Positions 1-13,055 are shown, counted from the stretch's first letter. The stretch: 64,000 nt of DNA from Ignelater luminosus (GCA_011009095.1 VTPC01003416.1:96547-160546); one strand, 5' to 3'. The notes: a model not told the origin generated them from the letters alone. Made by a program: numbers and translations.

Positions 1-973
1 AAGAATTATTAATCTTTCATTCCACAACAAGAAATTATAAATGCGGGCTGTTTGGCACCACCACCCATAAATCAAAAAAAATAAAATCAAACGATTCACA
101 CACTTACATGCGCACACAACACAAACTTACCTTTAAAATGTCGAGAACTTAAAAACGAGAATGTCACACATTTCGAAAAATAAAAATTAAATCAAGTTTC
201 AATGGTTAGTTATAAGGAAGCAGAAGCAATGTGTGAAATAATATAACATCGATTTTTGTTTTGGTGAGCGTGTGGTTACCACCAAACCTAAAGCGCTTGA
301 TTGGGATACGATATAGTGTTATTATAATCGGCAATATACCTTTGTGCGCGTTGTCAGGCTCTGTGGTGGACCAGACACAAGAAAAGGAAACAAAAACAAA
401 AAAAAAAACAAATGAAATTAGTAGTCAACACAACAATAAGAAAACAAAATAAACTAAACAAGGCAATTTGCAGTGAACATTAAAGACTTTACTGGTTAAG
501 CTTGTTTATGTGTTTAATGTTCATTGCAATTACAATAAATATTGTGGTATGATTAAGTAAGATATTTTTACACCATACCATAGATTATAGATATAATCAG
601 AATTTGTATTTCAATATGCCTTTAATTTATTCATTCAATGTGACATACTTGAAATATAAATCCTGATTACAACAAATAATTTACACCCATTGCAAGCTAC
701 TAATACCAAATAAATAAATAAACAGGAAATTTCCCAATTAGCCAATTCCCTCCCAGTATTTTTCCCACACATTAATGCCAAGACAGACACATGTACAAAA
801 GGGAAGATAAAACAAACAAAAAAAAACAAAAACAACACATTTAAAATATACAAGTTGAAAATCAAACAATAAAATTTGTTATTATAATAAAAATAGGCTC
901 TAATATACTTTGAGAATTTTGTTTGATTTTCCACTGTGTGTTGTTAATAAATGTTAATATGTAAAGTATATAC
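1..973. other. GFAT intron, AT-rich
   Basis: This is non-coding sequence downstream of the last recognisable GFAT exon, which is on the minus strand. It is very AT-rich with A runs. I see no further GFAT exon that I can place with confidence, so the rest of the gene (the remaining linker and the isomerase domains) must lie left of the window. Confidence 0.6.
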
Positions 974-3900
974 CTTTAGCGTTCCTAGGTGTGTCATCTG
1001 TAGAAAAAAGGAAACACGCCCATGCAAAAAGGAGGAACACAAAAAAAATAAGTAAAGAAAACACAAAACTTGTTAATTAATTAAATACCATAACAAAAAA
1101 AAAATTAAAACACTTTAAAACAAACCTTTTTCTTGTTCAGCTTAAAATTATCAAAACAATTGAAAAAGGTTCATTGCACTACTAGCTTGTAGGGAAGAGA
1201 TTGTTATACATTCATTTACAGAGTAAACATAATGCACATCAAACAGAATTTCATTTACCGATTGAGTTCGATGATTTCCTTTCCATCTTCTTGCTCAAAT
1301 TCAACTCTTGGATCTTCGATTTATTCACGATTATTTTTATTCTCTTGATGGGATTATTTTTAAACTATCTTGTGATGCAATATTTCAAAATAATGTGTAA
1401 CTCTTTGCTCGAGGGAAAAAATTAGAAAAAGTTTTGTGAAGTGCAAAGTGAGTTCTGCAAACAAACTAATAAATGATTGTAAGCGTGTTCGGATCGATGT
1501 TTTGCATGTTGATTCATCATAACCATTAAGATTTTTTATTAATCAGCAGATAAAAGATTTAAATTGCAGTACATTTGTTTACTCAACATTAAATGCATAC
1601 AAATCTGTTCTCCTTTCAAGTTAATCAACGACTAATTTGTTAGCACCAGCAATTTTTAAATGACAATACTAACAGGCCAAAACAAACATAATCCAGACGT
1701 AAATGATAATAAATGAATATTGAGTGATTTCTCTTTTTAATTACCAAGAGAAAAAAAAAGGGGATGGACTGATTAAGTTATGAAAATTCATTTAAATGTG
1801 AACGATGCAGTCCACATCCACCCTGAGCACCTGCTCTTGTTATATTTAAATAGTAATAATAAAAAAACAGAAAATCAAGCAAGTGAACAGTGGTATGATC
1901 ATACTAATAATAATAGTAATAATAATAATAATAATAATAATGTGGTGGAATTAAATTTTGTTGTTTACTTTTGATACTAATAATATGTGCGTTATACTGA
2001 TTGATAGGTTAGTTAACTACTCGTTAGTAATAAATTAAAAAAAAAAAACCATTACTACGGTTATAAGGTCTGCTTTCCTTTAATTTACATAAATAAAACA
2101 GTCAAAATAAAACAGACTTTATAATCTCATTAAAGCTCGGTTTCTAAGCACTTTACAAAAAAAATAAATAAAATCCAGCCACCCACTGAGATAAGACACG
2201 TATAAAACAGGAAAGAAAAAAGAAAGTAAGATAATCATGCAAATAAATAAGTAAAACCAGAATGGCCATGCACATGCATAGTGGTCATACCTTCACCCCC
2301 ATACAGAACGAAAATGTCTCTCCCTGCAAATGTATAAATGCTCATGGTTTATGTGCTAACAAACTCTACTAATAATAATAAATATAAAAAGACTATAAAG
2401 CTCTACTGTATGTATACGTATGGTATAATTACATTTCGTTTAATTTTTCTAATTTACATTAAAACGAGTTATTTAAAGCTTACCCTTGCCGTAAAGGATA
2501 GGAATATGATCAGTCGCTAAGTGTGATTTAGTTTTGATACCGACAAGTAACGGAGAACCCCTGCGTGTGGCAACACATTCTCCAGGGAAATGTATAGATT
2601 TGAAACAGAGAGCGAAAGCTCCTTCCTATTAAAAAAAAAAACAAAATTCTTAGAATATATCCCGCAATACGCTACAACAGCAACACTAACCAATTGTTGC
2701 ACAACTTGTTCGACCAACTCCCTAAATGAATACTGTGAATGCTGTGTATAAAAATGATGGATAAGTTTGGCAATAACTTCAGTATCCGTTTCACTTTCAA
2801 AGTAATATCCTTTCTTTTGTAGGAAAGTCTTCACTTCCTTGTAGTTAGTAATAATACCATTATGAACGACCACGAAAGCATGTCCTTCATCTGAACGTTG
2901 AGGGTGAGAATTTACCTCGCTTGGAACACCGTGAGTTGCCCAACGAGTATGAGCAATTCCGCAATGATTATCAGACATTGCTTCCACATCTAATTCGCCA
3001 CATCCTAAAAAAAATCATTTTTACAATAATCAGCTCATTTAAGTTCAATAACGTTAACAATTTACTTTGTTTAATTTCATCTTCAAGTAACTTTACTTTT
3101 CCTGTCTTCTTGATAAGAGCCATATCCTTAACATTGACCCGATCAACAGCAACACCTACGATAAGAAAGAAATTAGTTTCAATACATAATTCTTCAAGAT
3201 AAAACTCACCAGCAGAATCGTATCCACGATATTCAAGCCTTTTCAGTCCATTAACGAGCAGTTCCAAAATCTCCTTTCGGCTCTTTGGAGTCAAATAGTT
3301 CAAATAAGCAAAGATTCCTGTAAAATAAAATAAATTCAGCTTAACATATTTCTCAACACAGTTAAACTGTATTTTAATATTTCCTGATACTATTTTAAAT
3401 TCTAAGTTAAATCGAGGAATTAATTTGACTTTTTTATTTCTGACAGTTGGATTTGAGGTTAGAATACCGCCAAATTTATTAAACGTCAACTGCTATTATT
3501 CGATATTTCTTGATTTTTAGGTTATGTTCTTGACAAACATTCAAAATTTCTATTCTCAATTTATTTTTTACTAATAACAAGATAAATCTAGTTTACACTA
3601 TGAAAATCTTTTATTAAATTTTTAAAAACTTCAAAAATTCAATTAACAAGCAGTTCTAAAATTCCCTTTCAGTTCTTCCACGTCAAATAGTTCAAATAAG
3701 CAAAGATTCCGTAAAATAAAATAAAAATTCAGCTTACATAAATTATTTCCCAACAAATTTAACACAGTTAAACTTTGTATTTTAAAATTTCCTGATGCTA
3801 TTTAAATTCCTAATTAAATCAAGGAATTAATTTGCGTCTTAATTCTGGCACTTATATTTGAGGTTAGAATACCGCCAAATTTAATAAACTGGCATTATTC

Positions 3901-6900
3901 ATTTTTTTTTTAATTTTTAGGTTATGTTCATGTCAAACATCAAACATTTCCATTATCAAATTATTTTTTATTAATAACAAATTAAGATAAACCTAGTTTA
4001 CTGTATAAAAACTTCTTATTAAATTCTTTTGACTTCAAAATAAATCCAATTATTATCATTTTTATAGCTCTCTAGATTATAAGGAATAGCTACATTATTA
4101 TTATGCAAATACCAATAGGTAACAAATTTACAACATTTCTGAACGCTGTTCAATTTGAAAAGAACAGTAATACATACTATGGATATTGCTTTTATGAAAA
4201 TTTTAATTTTAAGTTTTGAAAATTAGCAAGCCATCAAAGAAGGTAAGGTTAGGAAGGTTAGCTGTCAATGTCAAAGCAAAGTTAGGAAGTTAGTTGTCAA
4301 CATCAAAATCCTTTATAAAATATAATTATTATCCTTAGGTGTGTATCTAAACCGATCCAAACAGTGTATAATCCTGAATAATTAAACTGAGCCCCCAACA
4401 AATATCAAAAACAATAAATAACAAGATTGATGAACGAATTAAATAATAGTGAAAGCTACCTATAATACCAGTAATCGTGAGCATGACAATTGGATTATCT
4501 AACTTGTTAATAATCCGAGATAAAGTTAATTTGCACTAAAAATTACCCAAAAATATAATAAAAGTGATACTGATGACATAATGAATTTACCTAAAATTAA
4601 AAGTGAAATTTCAAAAATCAACTTGATGCACATTATAAATGCGAAATGAGCCACTCCTTTAAATTAGATCCTTCTAGAAACAAGTCTTATCAAATCATCA
4701 AGTCTCTATTTATTAGAAATGCAACAAAGAACTGAAAACATATTCCTATTACACAAACATTATATTAAATTGAGTTCTCGTGTATACATAACACCTACGG
4801 ATACATTTTTATCATTTTTAATCAAGTTCAATTGTGATACAGGAATTGAAAAGATTTTTTTATTTAAATCGAACCTAAGGTTGTCGAACTGCTTTAATTA
4901 GATATAATGTTTGGGCTGGGCGATTTAATGAATTATGAGGTTAAATTCAAGGAAATTTATTCCATATATGTTAAGAGTTAACGGTACATGAAAATCTTGA
5001 GATTCATTAAACGAGTTATAATAATATTAAAAAAGTTGTAATAGGTTAAGATTTGATAATATTTTTCAGAATAATAAAACAATAAAAATTTGCAAAAAAA
5101 CAAGTAAAGTCAAGGTTGTAATTATAAAATCCAAGAAGGGTGGGAGGTGCACGCTGCTATAATCAGCAAAGCCTTCTTAACTTGTTAAATAATGGTTGAC
5201 ACTTTTACAGACCAGAAATATATGCATGAATTTGTAATAAAAAGGACAAATTTAAACAGAATGCCAAGGCCATCGAGTCGCGACTTGCAGTGGTATGTAC
5301 CATAATGGTTGAAAAGAAACTGAAAGTATATATATGTAGAAAAGGTCCCCGGGATCAATGTTAACGCTTAAAGTATTTTTTAATAGGTAAAAGAAGGAGT
5401 GATGTGCAATTCTTTTTCTATCAGTAACTGTAATTTGCACTTTCACAACAATTAAAAAATTGTACGACTAATTTGAAATGTAAATCGTTTGTAATATCTA
5501 ACGGTATTTTAATAGTGTAAAAATTAACATAAAATTAATGCAATGTGTTGTCATTGTGAAGGCCACTACATTCTTTTTTTTGCTTCTTTTGTTTCCTATT
5601 ACACTAACTACCGTAGTTTGATGTTGCCATTCAATTTTAAATTTAGAGCAGGAATTCTTCAACTGCTTGTTTTTGCATAATCACTTAAAAATTTATTTTG
5701 GCCATATTACACAAGGACTTACTTTTCGAGAGTTAATGGAATTTTTTGATTTAAGCCAATTTTAGATAGATAGATACAAAAAAAACTCCGTTAAATATTC
5801 AATGTCAACAGGAATCTAAAATATACAAAGTAAAAGTTAAAAACAGTCGATGTTTCCATGATATTGTCGTAAAAAGGAAGAATATCAGAATTTTTATTAG
5901 GTGAGAAAAAAAGCTCTTGAAATTATAAGTACATTTTCAAGTAGGTACATCAATAATTTATCCAATAGATTGTGTTGTAATTTAAAAACAATTCTAATAC
6001 ACTTAAAATGTGAAATTAGAAAATTCTAATTATCTCAGTCAACTTTTTTTTCTTTACTTATCAACAGATATTTCTATAAAAAATATTTAAAAAAAATGTT
6101 TTAGTTATGAAATCATAAGAAACAAAAGTATCGAGTCAAAAGAAAGGTATTTATTAATCAGTGCAACTTGTATGTATTAAATTTGATAAGACTTGCAGTG
6201 ATTAACACAGACACAATTACTAGCACTGCAATCAATTATTATAATCTGTTTGATTATTGTTTTAGAAAATAAGAAAAGTAAATTTCAAAAATTCATCACC
6301 ACTTTGATGATTAGTTAGAAACCAAAATGATAAAGTGGTGATAAACCTTTAAAATCCATTTTTTTGAATCTTGATTTCTTTCTGATTTCCAAAAATGAAA
6401 CATATTTGCATGAAAAACCATTACCAACAGTAAATTAAACTATGTAATTAAATTTTAACTACTAAAAATAAACCAAAACAATTTTTCAGTATCTTGTATT
6501 TTCGTCTTTTGCTCTTAAAACTTCCCTAAGACGACGATTCATGCTTGTTATCGAGTTACGGATATCCTCTTGTTCCATTCTTCCGTTGGTGCAATGCGCA
6601 AATCGTTCAGCGTCTCTGGGGCCGGTTGACGATTTCTTATTTAACGTCCAAGCACATCCCACACGTGCTCTATAGGGTTTAGGTCCGGGCTACGCGCAGG
6701 CCAATCCATTACCCTAATTTCAACTTCGTCAAAAAATTCACGGACAACTCGAGTGTGTGGAAGCGCATTATCTTGCATTAGAATGAAATCATCCCCAATA
6801 AATGGACCGCATGGCACAACATGTGGAAGAAGGATGTCTTCAATACATCTCGCAGCAGCCAGGGACCCATTTTCAACAAAAACAAGATCCGTATGAGCAT

Positions 6901-9900
6901 TCATTCCTCTGCCTCCAAAAGGCACCTTTGGACTAGCCAAGTCCTCCCCGGTCCAGTCAATGTGATTTCGTGCAAATTCTAATCTCGCTCGTCGACGGTG
7001 CGGCAGCAATTCTGGTCCTTTTAAGGGACGTTTTGCACTAAGGTTGGCTTCATGCAGTCTTCTTCTAATTGTACTAGGTGACACATTTACTCGCTTCACT
7101 CTTCGGAGCTCATTTCTGTGAGAAACAGCAGTTAGATGTCGATTTCTTAAAGCACTCATTTGAATAAATCGATCGTCACGGGCTGTTGTAGATCTTTTTC
7201 TTCCTGAACCAGGGCGTCGGTTAAAAGAATTTGTTTCTCTGTAACGATTATAGGCACGATGGACTGACGATCGCAAAAATCCAAGCGCGTTAGATACATA
7301 TCGAATACTTCTCCCATCTTCTATTAAAGCAACGATTTTAGTAACATTCGCAGAATTAACACCATTTTTAACAGATTTAAATCGAACTACTATAAAAACA
7401 AACAAACAAAAAAACGAACAAATCTTGCTAGGAAACGACTAAAACAAAAGCATATACTTATTTCAATTTAATTAATTAAGTTTACAATCTTTATTAAAAT
7501 TCTAACTGGCTATACATCACAATAGTAAGGCTTACATGCTTAAGATAAGATATAAGCAATATACAGTTTGTCCAAGATAAGGATGCACAGCATGGGGATC
7601 TTGAAAACGGTAAGAGATACAGCATCGGTTAAATGAGATGAAAGTTGGCTATTTATAGGACCTTTTCGTTGGCGTTTGCAAAATCTAGATATCTTGGATA
7701 GCTCTTGCTGTTACGATTTTAATGATGTAAACATGATAGGGTTATCTTGATTTCTTATACTATAAATTAATGCATTCTGCAGTACCCTGGTCTGCACGAT
7801 CACCTGATCTAACACCGTTAGATTTCTTTCCTCTGGGGTTATGTCAAGAATCATGTGCTCAACCAAAATTTTAAAGATGAACAGCAATTATTACAGTTGG
7901 TCACAGCAGCGTTCAACACAAAAAAATCAAAACCAAAATAACCCTCCTATCATGTTTACATCATCAGAATCGCGACAATAAGAGCTATTCAAAACAATTT
8001 TCAATTATTTTTCTGCCTATTTAAAAAAATGAGGTTGAAGATGCTCACTCGAAACCGAAACGTTGTACAGGAATTTCGTTAGCGTATTTCAATAGAAAAC
8101 AAAAAGTGGCAATGGAAAAGTGGTTTTAGTTTTCCGATATCTCTTCAAATAAATAAAAGAAAAAATAATAACGAAAATTGAGAAATCTACTTTTTTTTAA
8201 ATATCTCTGAAACTATCCAAGATATCTAGATTTTGCAAACGCCAACAAAAAGTTCCTATAAATAGCCAACTTTCAGCCTATTTAACCGATGCTGTATCTC
8301 TTACCGTTTCCAAGATCTCCATGCTGTGCATCCTTATCTTGGACACCCTGTATATACAAAATATTGCTGTTTAAACTTGTTATATACAATATAATAAGGG
8401 TCCCACTTTTTTTATTCTCAGTGTATATCGGGGTTAGATACTGCTTCTAGCTGCCTTGGTAGTTATGTCACTGATAAGTGCGCAAAAGAAATAATAAAAA
8501 GCCTTAAAGAAGTCGTACTAGAGCTGGTCACCTTTAGGTCCTTCCTCCGCCGCTTTGCGGCTCTTAATTTTCGGCACAGTTTCCAAGTCGAGAAAATATG
8601 TATCAATGGGGTTATTTCCAAAAACAAAAGAGTTGTTGTTTCGGTAAACAGATTTAGTCTTAATGTCAATTACTGGCATTTTCAAAGATTTCTCAGGTTA
8701 TAAACTCAAAATGATGAGACTGGTCACGCTTTGCCCCCCATCAACCTTTTTAAAAAGTCCATCTCTGCTCTCTCACAGGCCGTCCTGCTCGCGCTTCATC
8801 CTACAATAACCTACTTAAGCGAGCTAATTGTCACTACGGCTCGGGATACACCATACACCCTCGCACGGGCCACCTTCGGTAGCTCCTAGTCAGACTTCGA
8901 CCACAGATTAAATAAGGGTCAGATGTTTCACTTCCACAGATGTGTGAATTCTATTGCTTCCAAAGCTTGCGATTTTGACATGTACTGCGCAAACAGCACA
9001 GCTTGGTATGCACTTTTCATAAAACGCACGTAAAAGATTAGGCGTGGTAAACTCTCAGAACTGCAAATGTAAATGCGCAGAGACAAAAAAATGGGAACAT
9101 TGGTGGTATAAGAAGTGAAATATCTGACTTTTATTTAATCTGTGCTTCGACCTCCATTAACCTACTTAAGAGAGCTAAATATCCCTGGTTCGGGCTACTC
9201 CCTCGCCCGGGCCAACTTGGGTGGCTCCTGCTGAGACTTCGATCTCCATTAACCTTCTTAGCAGAGCTAAATGCACTACTGCTCGGTTTACAACCTCGCA
9301 CGGGCCATCTTCGGTAACTCCTAGTCCAGATTTCGAGAAGAGCTAAAAAAATGTCACTACGGCTCGGGCTACAACTTCGCACTACCCACCTTCGGTGGCT
9401 CCCAGTCATGCTTCGCCCGCCATTAACTTTATTAACAGAGCTATTTGTCACTAGGGCTTGGGCTATTCCTTCACACGGGCTACCTTCGGTGACTCCTAGT
9501 CAGACTGCGACCTCCTTTAACCTTTTTAACAGAGCTAAATCTCACTACGGCTCGGGCTACAACCTCGCAGGGGCCACCACCTTCGCTGACTCCTAGCCAG
9601 ACTTTGACCTCCGTCTACTTACTTAAGAGAGCTAATTGCCACTATGGCTTGGGATACACCCTCCTACGGACTACCTTCGGTAGCTCCTGGTCAGATTTCG
9701 ACATCCACTAACCTACTTAAGAGAGCCGATTGTTTCTACGACCTCTATTGGAAATTTGAAAAACTACCAAGAGGAAGAGCACACTGTTGCCAAAAATGTT
9801 GTGAATCTCCTAGGGACCTGTATAATGTTGGTACCAAATTACTTTCTAAACTGGAAGGACAAAATCTATCATCTTTAAACCTTTATAATTTTAATAAGAA

Positions 9901-12703
9901 ATGGTTTTTTAAAAAGTTTTTTTGTAGATTTAAGTATCCCTAGGCCGCTTTAGCTGGCTGTCAAGTTATGACCCTGTATATATTGGCATGGTAATCTCCG
10001 TGTTCTTTTTATTTATTAACTAATATTATTAGGTTCACATAAAATGATAATTTAGCTGCTACAACCTGCTACTTTCAATCTAGTGATTATTTTCACAGAT
10101 CCATATCGATTTCAGAGAAAGAACTGTTTATCGACGTTTTTCTTTGTATTTCTTTGGACTTCAACTGTTTTAAAACGGTCGAGTTTCTCTAATCAAGTTG
10201 CCTTTTTTTTGTAGCTAATAGTTCGAGGTATCCGACGAAAGACCACGATTGTGGCAAGCTACGATCCCTTCAAGGCGGTTAAAATTCAATTTGCCGGAAT
10301 ATCATGACGAAAAATACAATCGAACATGGAATTGAATCATTGAATACCATTCGCGACGAGAAAAAGTTCCATCTCGATAGGAAAAAAGACGCCTCTCCCT
10401 AAACGACGAGATAGGGGTGGAGAAAAAAAAGAATCAAATTGCACCTGCACCAATTTTGTTTAAATGCTTCTACCTGAGACATAACTCGATTATCGGGTTT
10501 TTTCGCCATTTTTCGAAAACGGCCGAAATCAGCGATCGCCTTTTGTTTTTTCATCATTGGGATGCATTTGATTGCGTTAGTCAGGTGGTGCACGCAGACC
10601 ACGGTTTACGTTGCTGTGGTAGCACTATTTTGTCTCCATATGCGTAAATAGATGAACGTCGTGTTGTCCACGCTCTTCTTTATTTTCTTAAAAGATGCTG
10701 CGATTAGGCTAAATAAATCAAGAAAGGTTGCGCTTTTCTTCTTTTTAATTCTTTTGTGGGTACTACAAATTGAATTAAAATGAATAGTATAAGGCTTGGT
10801 TTGCAAGGCATGTGCAAACCAAATAGTCACATTGAAGCTGGATTTATAAACTCGTTGTAGTGAAGAGATTTTTTCAGCTTTTAAAAGTAAATTCTGGAGT
10901 TCATTTGGCGAAAGTAACTGTACTAACTTATGACGTAATACCTAATTAAAAATTGTTTTGCAAGTTCTATTTCCTCTGAAGCATACCAACAACAAAAATT
11001 CCTTTTAAATTATTTTGTAAACGATAATCACACACATATTAAAATTACATCCTTTATTTACATTACTACTTGATTACAAACAGCAAACATTATTGACTTA
11101 TCGTTAATAAAAGGCACTATAAATATTAATTTATTTGTTTCTCTCTTTCAAATTGCGCAATTAACTAATAAGATTGACACATCGATGTGTAATTTTAAAA
11201 AATGTACATAATACAACATGGATTAACAAAACATAGCGATAAGCCTTAATACCTTTAGATTAAATTTAAAAAATGAAACCAATTACAATAATGATAATGT
11301 CAAGATAAGGCAAAATTTTTATTTGGTTATGACAATGTGCAAAAAAACACTGTGCATACCCAGAAACGTTTTATCGTTTATCTTTCGCTTTGAATAAATG
11401 GAATCCGCGGCGTCAAACTTCACTGTTCGCAGTCAATATCCTTTGTGCCATTCCTTTTATTGCAGTAGTCACAGCTTAATTATTAATTCAAAAGACGCAC
11501 GTGTGCATTTGTTTCTTTAGAAACAACAGCCGTCGTTGATGAGAAAAAAACAAGGGCAGCTCGATCAAAAAATTGAGATTCGACGTCTTCTCTTCAAGAC
11601 ACAAGTCCAAATTGAAATTATTCAGGTTACGATGTCCTCATCTGTTTACATTTTTTCCCCTTAATTACTTCCTTCTAGTTTGGCCTGATCTTCAGAATCT
11701 CCTACACGAAATCCAGTTGGCCGTGGTATTATACGTGAATCAATTTAGAAGCGAAAAAAAAAGAAAAAGCAGTTAAGGAAATGTGGTGCCAGGGGCATTT
11801 TTCAAAGTCACAGGCAACTTTTACTCTCATTGCATATGCCTAGAATTTCAAGTGCTATATAGCGGATTACGTTAGACATATTCAAAATACCTTTGGGATA
11901 GTAATAGTAATAATAATTATTTAAAGCGCATTTCATTCTCTTTGTTAAGTAGGAGTGGCCTTCTTATTACTATTGTTGTTCGCCCCACGTTGCTGTTTCA
12001 TATTTTTGAGTGTATAATATAAACTATCTATTAACATAACTGTGGTTGAAGTCCTTTTTTTTATGCAGTACCATACACCAACTAAGCATAAAGTTAACAG
12101 ACTAGACTTTCACTTTATAATGTCGTAGTGTTTTCAATTATGTAACTAGAAGTAATGTTTCTACAATTTGAAATATTGAATGTAATTATTTAATTACTTT
12201 ATAGGTCACATCTTTATTTTGGGAACGCATCTTTCTATTCCACCAGGTTTTGCATTTAAAACAATTAAGTTACTAATAATTTTATTATTACTGTCATGAA
12301 TTTTTATTGATATACCTGTTACGGCAATCTTCAAAAAAATTCATTTAAGAATTCTAGGAAAAATATCAAATTCTTCTTATAAACAACTTTCTATTCGATT
12401 CAATTAGGTGATTTACATAAACAACGGTTTCTGTGTACATTTTAATTCTTGTTATTATCTTTTATCAATTATTATTCCGCCTACTACAGTTCTAAAAAAA
12501 TATGGATTGCCATGCAAAGGGGCGTAATAATTATAAAAATTATGAAATTTCTCTCAATTCCGATCGTTATTTTTGTTTACCGGCAATCGCTTTCCATTTC
12601 ATTAACTGAACGAACTGATGATAAAAATAAAGCGACAACAGACGTCGATTAAGGTCTTGACAACATATTAAATTAAAACCAAAAAATTGTACTTACCACA
12701 CAT
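974..12703 (-). CDS. Gfat: Glutamine:fructose-6-phosphate aminotransferase (N-terminal part)
   Basis: This enzyme makes glucosamine-6-phosphate from fructose-6-phosphate and glutamine, the entry step of the hexosamine/chitin pathway in the cytosol. Coding exons read on the minus strand: 12697-12703, 3210-3317, 3066-3155, 2691-3004, 2484-2625 and 974-997. All join in phase, giving 228 codons before the frame leaves the window. The 7-nt first exon gives Met-Cys plus one base of Gly, so it supplies the catalytic N-terminal Cys of the class II glutamine amidotransferase domain. Family hallmarks are [41 protein letters not shown] and [12 protein letters not shown]. The isomerase half is not in the window. 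The first exon has the donor gtaagtac. The choice of that exon is inferred from phase and donor quality; the other joins are firm apart from the 24-nt exon 974-997, which is probable. Confidence 0.9.
998..2483. other. GFAT intron with AAT microsatellite
   Basis: This is the intron between the 142-nt and 24-nt GFAT exons. It is AT-rich and includes an AAT-type microsatellite around 1903-1942. I see nothing else supportable. Confidence 0.6.
3249..4055. repeat. Tandem duplication (about 391-405 bp) containing a piece of GFAT exon 2
   Basis: Two diverged copies lie at about 3249-3645 and 3646-4055. The first includes the 5' (high-coordinate) part of GFAT exon 2 and its upstream intron. The second repeats the same order of words, for example GTCAAATAGTTCAAATAAGC at 3291 and 3682, and the exon-like part is decayed, with base changes and a lost base at the splice acceptor. 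The second copy is therefore an intronic exon relic, not a working exon. Confidence 0.8.
4230..4330. repeat. Short dispersed repeat, inverted relative to 51.6 kb
   Basis: The words ATCAAAGAAGG, GGTTAGGAAG and AAGTTAGTTGTCAAC occur here in the same order as in the reverse complement of about 51600-51720. The element is unclassified. Confidence 0.5.
4331..6480. other. GFAT intron 1, no gene seen
   Basis: AT-rich intronic sequence. The open frames in it are short and have biased composition. I see no coding or RNA gene. Confidence 0.55.
6486..7405 (-). pseudogene. Tc1/mariner-family transposase relic
   Basis: The longest open frame (6641-7405) encodes a Tc1-like transposase. A paired helix-turn-helix N-terminus contains [18 protein letters not shown]. 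The catalytic half contains [15 protein letters not shown] and [18 protein letters not shown] further in-family C-terminal stretch ([19 protein letters not shown]) ends at a stop at 6486, in another frame, so at least one frameshift is present. Between WTGEDL and [10 protein letters not shown] roughly 50 residues of the usual family sequence are missing, including the first catalytic Asp. The copy is inactive and lies in GFAT intron 1, in the same orientation as the gene. Terminal repeats were not resolved. Confidence 0.9.
7562..8352. mobile_element. Degenerate Tc1/mariner element with long inverted arms
   Basis: The outer arms at 7562-7705 and 8215-8352 are inverted copies; both contain CCAAGATAAGGATGCACAGC when read inward and end in a TACAG-like tip next to TA. 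An inner pair, 7692-7760 against 7925-7995, continues the inverted repeat. About 220 bp (7996-8214) lies between the second inner and outer arms. The centre (about 7770-7900, + strand) encodes a relic of the family motif: [14 protein letters not shown] matches the [17 protein letters not shown] signature of mariner-like transposases. Confidence 0.8.
8720..9760. repeat. Satellite-like array, units of roughly 80-110 bp
   Basis: Repeated phrases include ACTTAAGAGAGCTAA, CACTACGGCTCGGG, GGCCACCTTCGGTAGCTCC and CAGACTTCGACCTCC. Units vary in length and sequence. The reverse complement resembles units of the array at 56-60 kb. Open frames here are low-complexity artefacts. Confidence 0.8.
9761..12696. 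other. GFAT intron 1, proximal part
   Basis: This is non-coding sequence next to the first coding exon. Stretches at about 10200-10650 and 11380-11560 are less AT-rich than their surroundings and carry mixed-base words rather than A/T runs. They could be regulatory, but no specific site can be named. Confidence 0.5.
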
Positions 12704-13050
12704 TTTTTAAAGCCACGTAAGTGAAAACAGCGCGAGAGAAATGTCACCGGATGAATTAACTTTCATGCAACTACTGCATACGATACGAGCATGCAGCACG
12801 GACTGTGGAAAAAACTACATGACAGCTTTTAAATAGTCACACACTCACATGTGACGCCGCCATACTTATCTGGGAGTGTACAATCGATTTCAGATCTGTA
12901 TGAAACCAAAATGTATAGTCGCTTTCAAACCTTCAAGTGAATCTTACTATGAAGGTGTGTTCTGTTCACACCATCCACTTATTAATAGTACTCGTACTTT
13001 ATGTAAAGAATGCAAAATATCAAACAGACACGGTCCTGTTTAACGGTCTA
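12704..13050 (-). promoter_or_regulatory. Putative GFAT 5' UTR and promoter region
   Basis: This lies directly upstream of the inferred GFAT start codon (12703-12701 on the minus strand). It contains a GC-richer stretch around 12720-12870. No TATA box was identified. The assignment rests only on position relative to the first exon. Confidence 0.4.
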
Positions 13051-13055
13051 CATGG

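Noticed and set aside
130..150. Possible further GFAT microexon before gtaagttt (minus)
   Set aside because: The donor is good, but the only nearby acceptor gives a 17-nt exon whose peptide I cannot match to GFAT.
1240..1330. Minus-strand Glu-rich short frame [12 protein letters not shown]
   Set aside because: About 20 codons between stops without a usable acceptor; likely chance.
1780..1974. Poly-Asn open frame
   Set aside because: It is created by an AAT microsatellite within a GFAT intron.
9131..9943. Open frames on both strands in the 9-kb array
   Set aside because: They follow repeat units and break at unit junctions.
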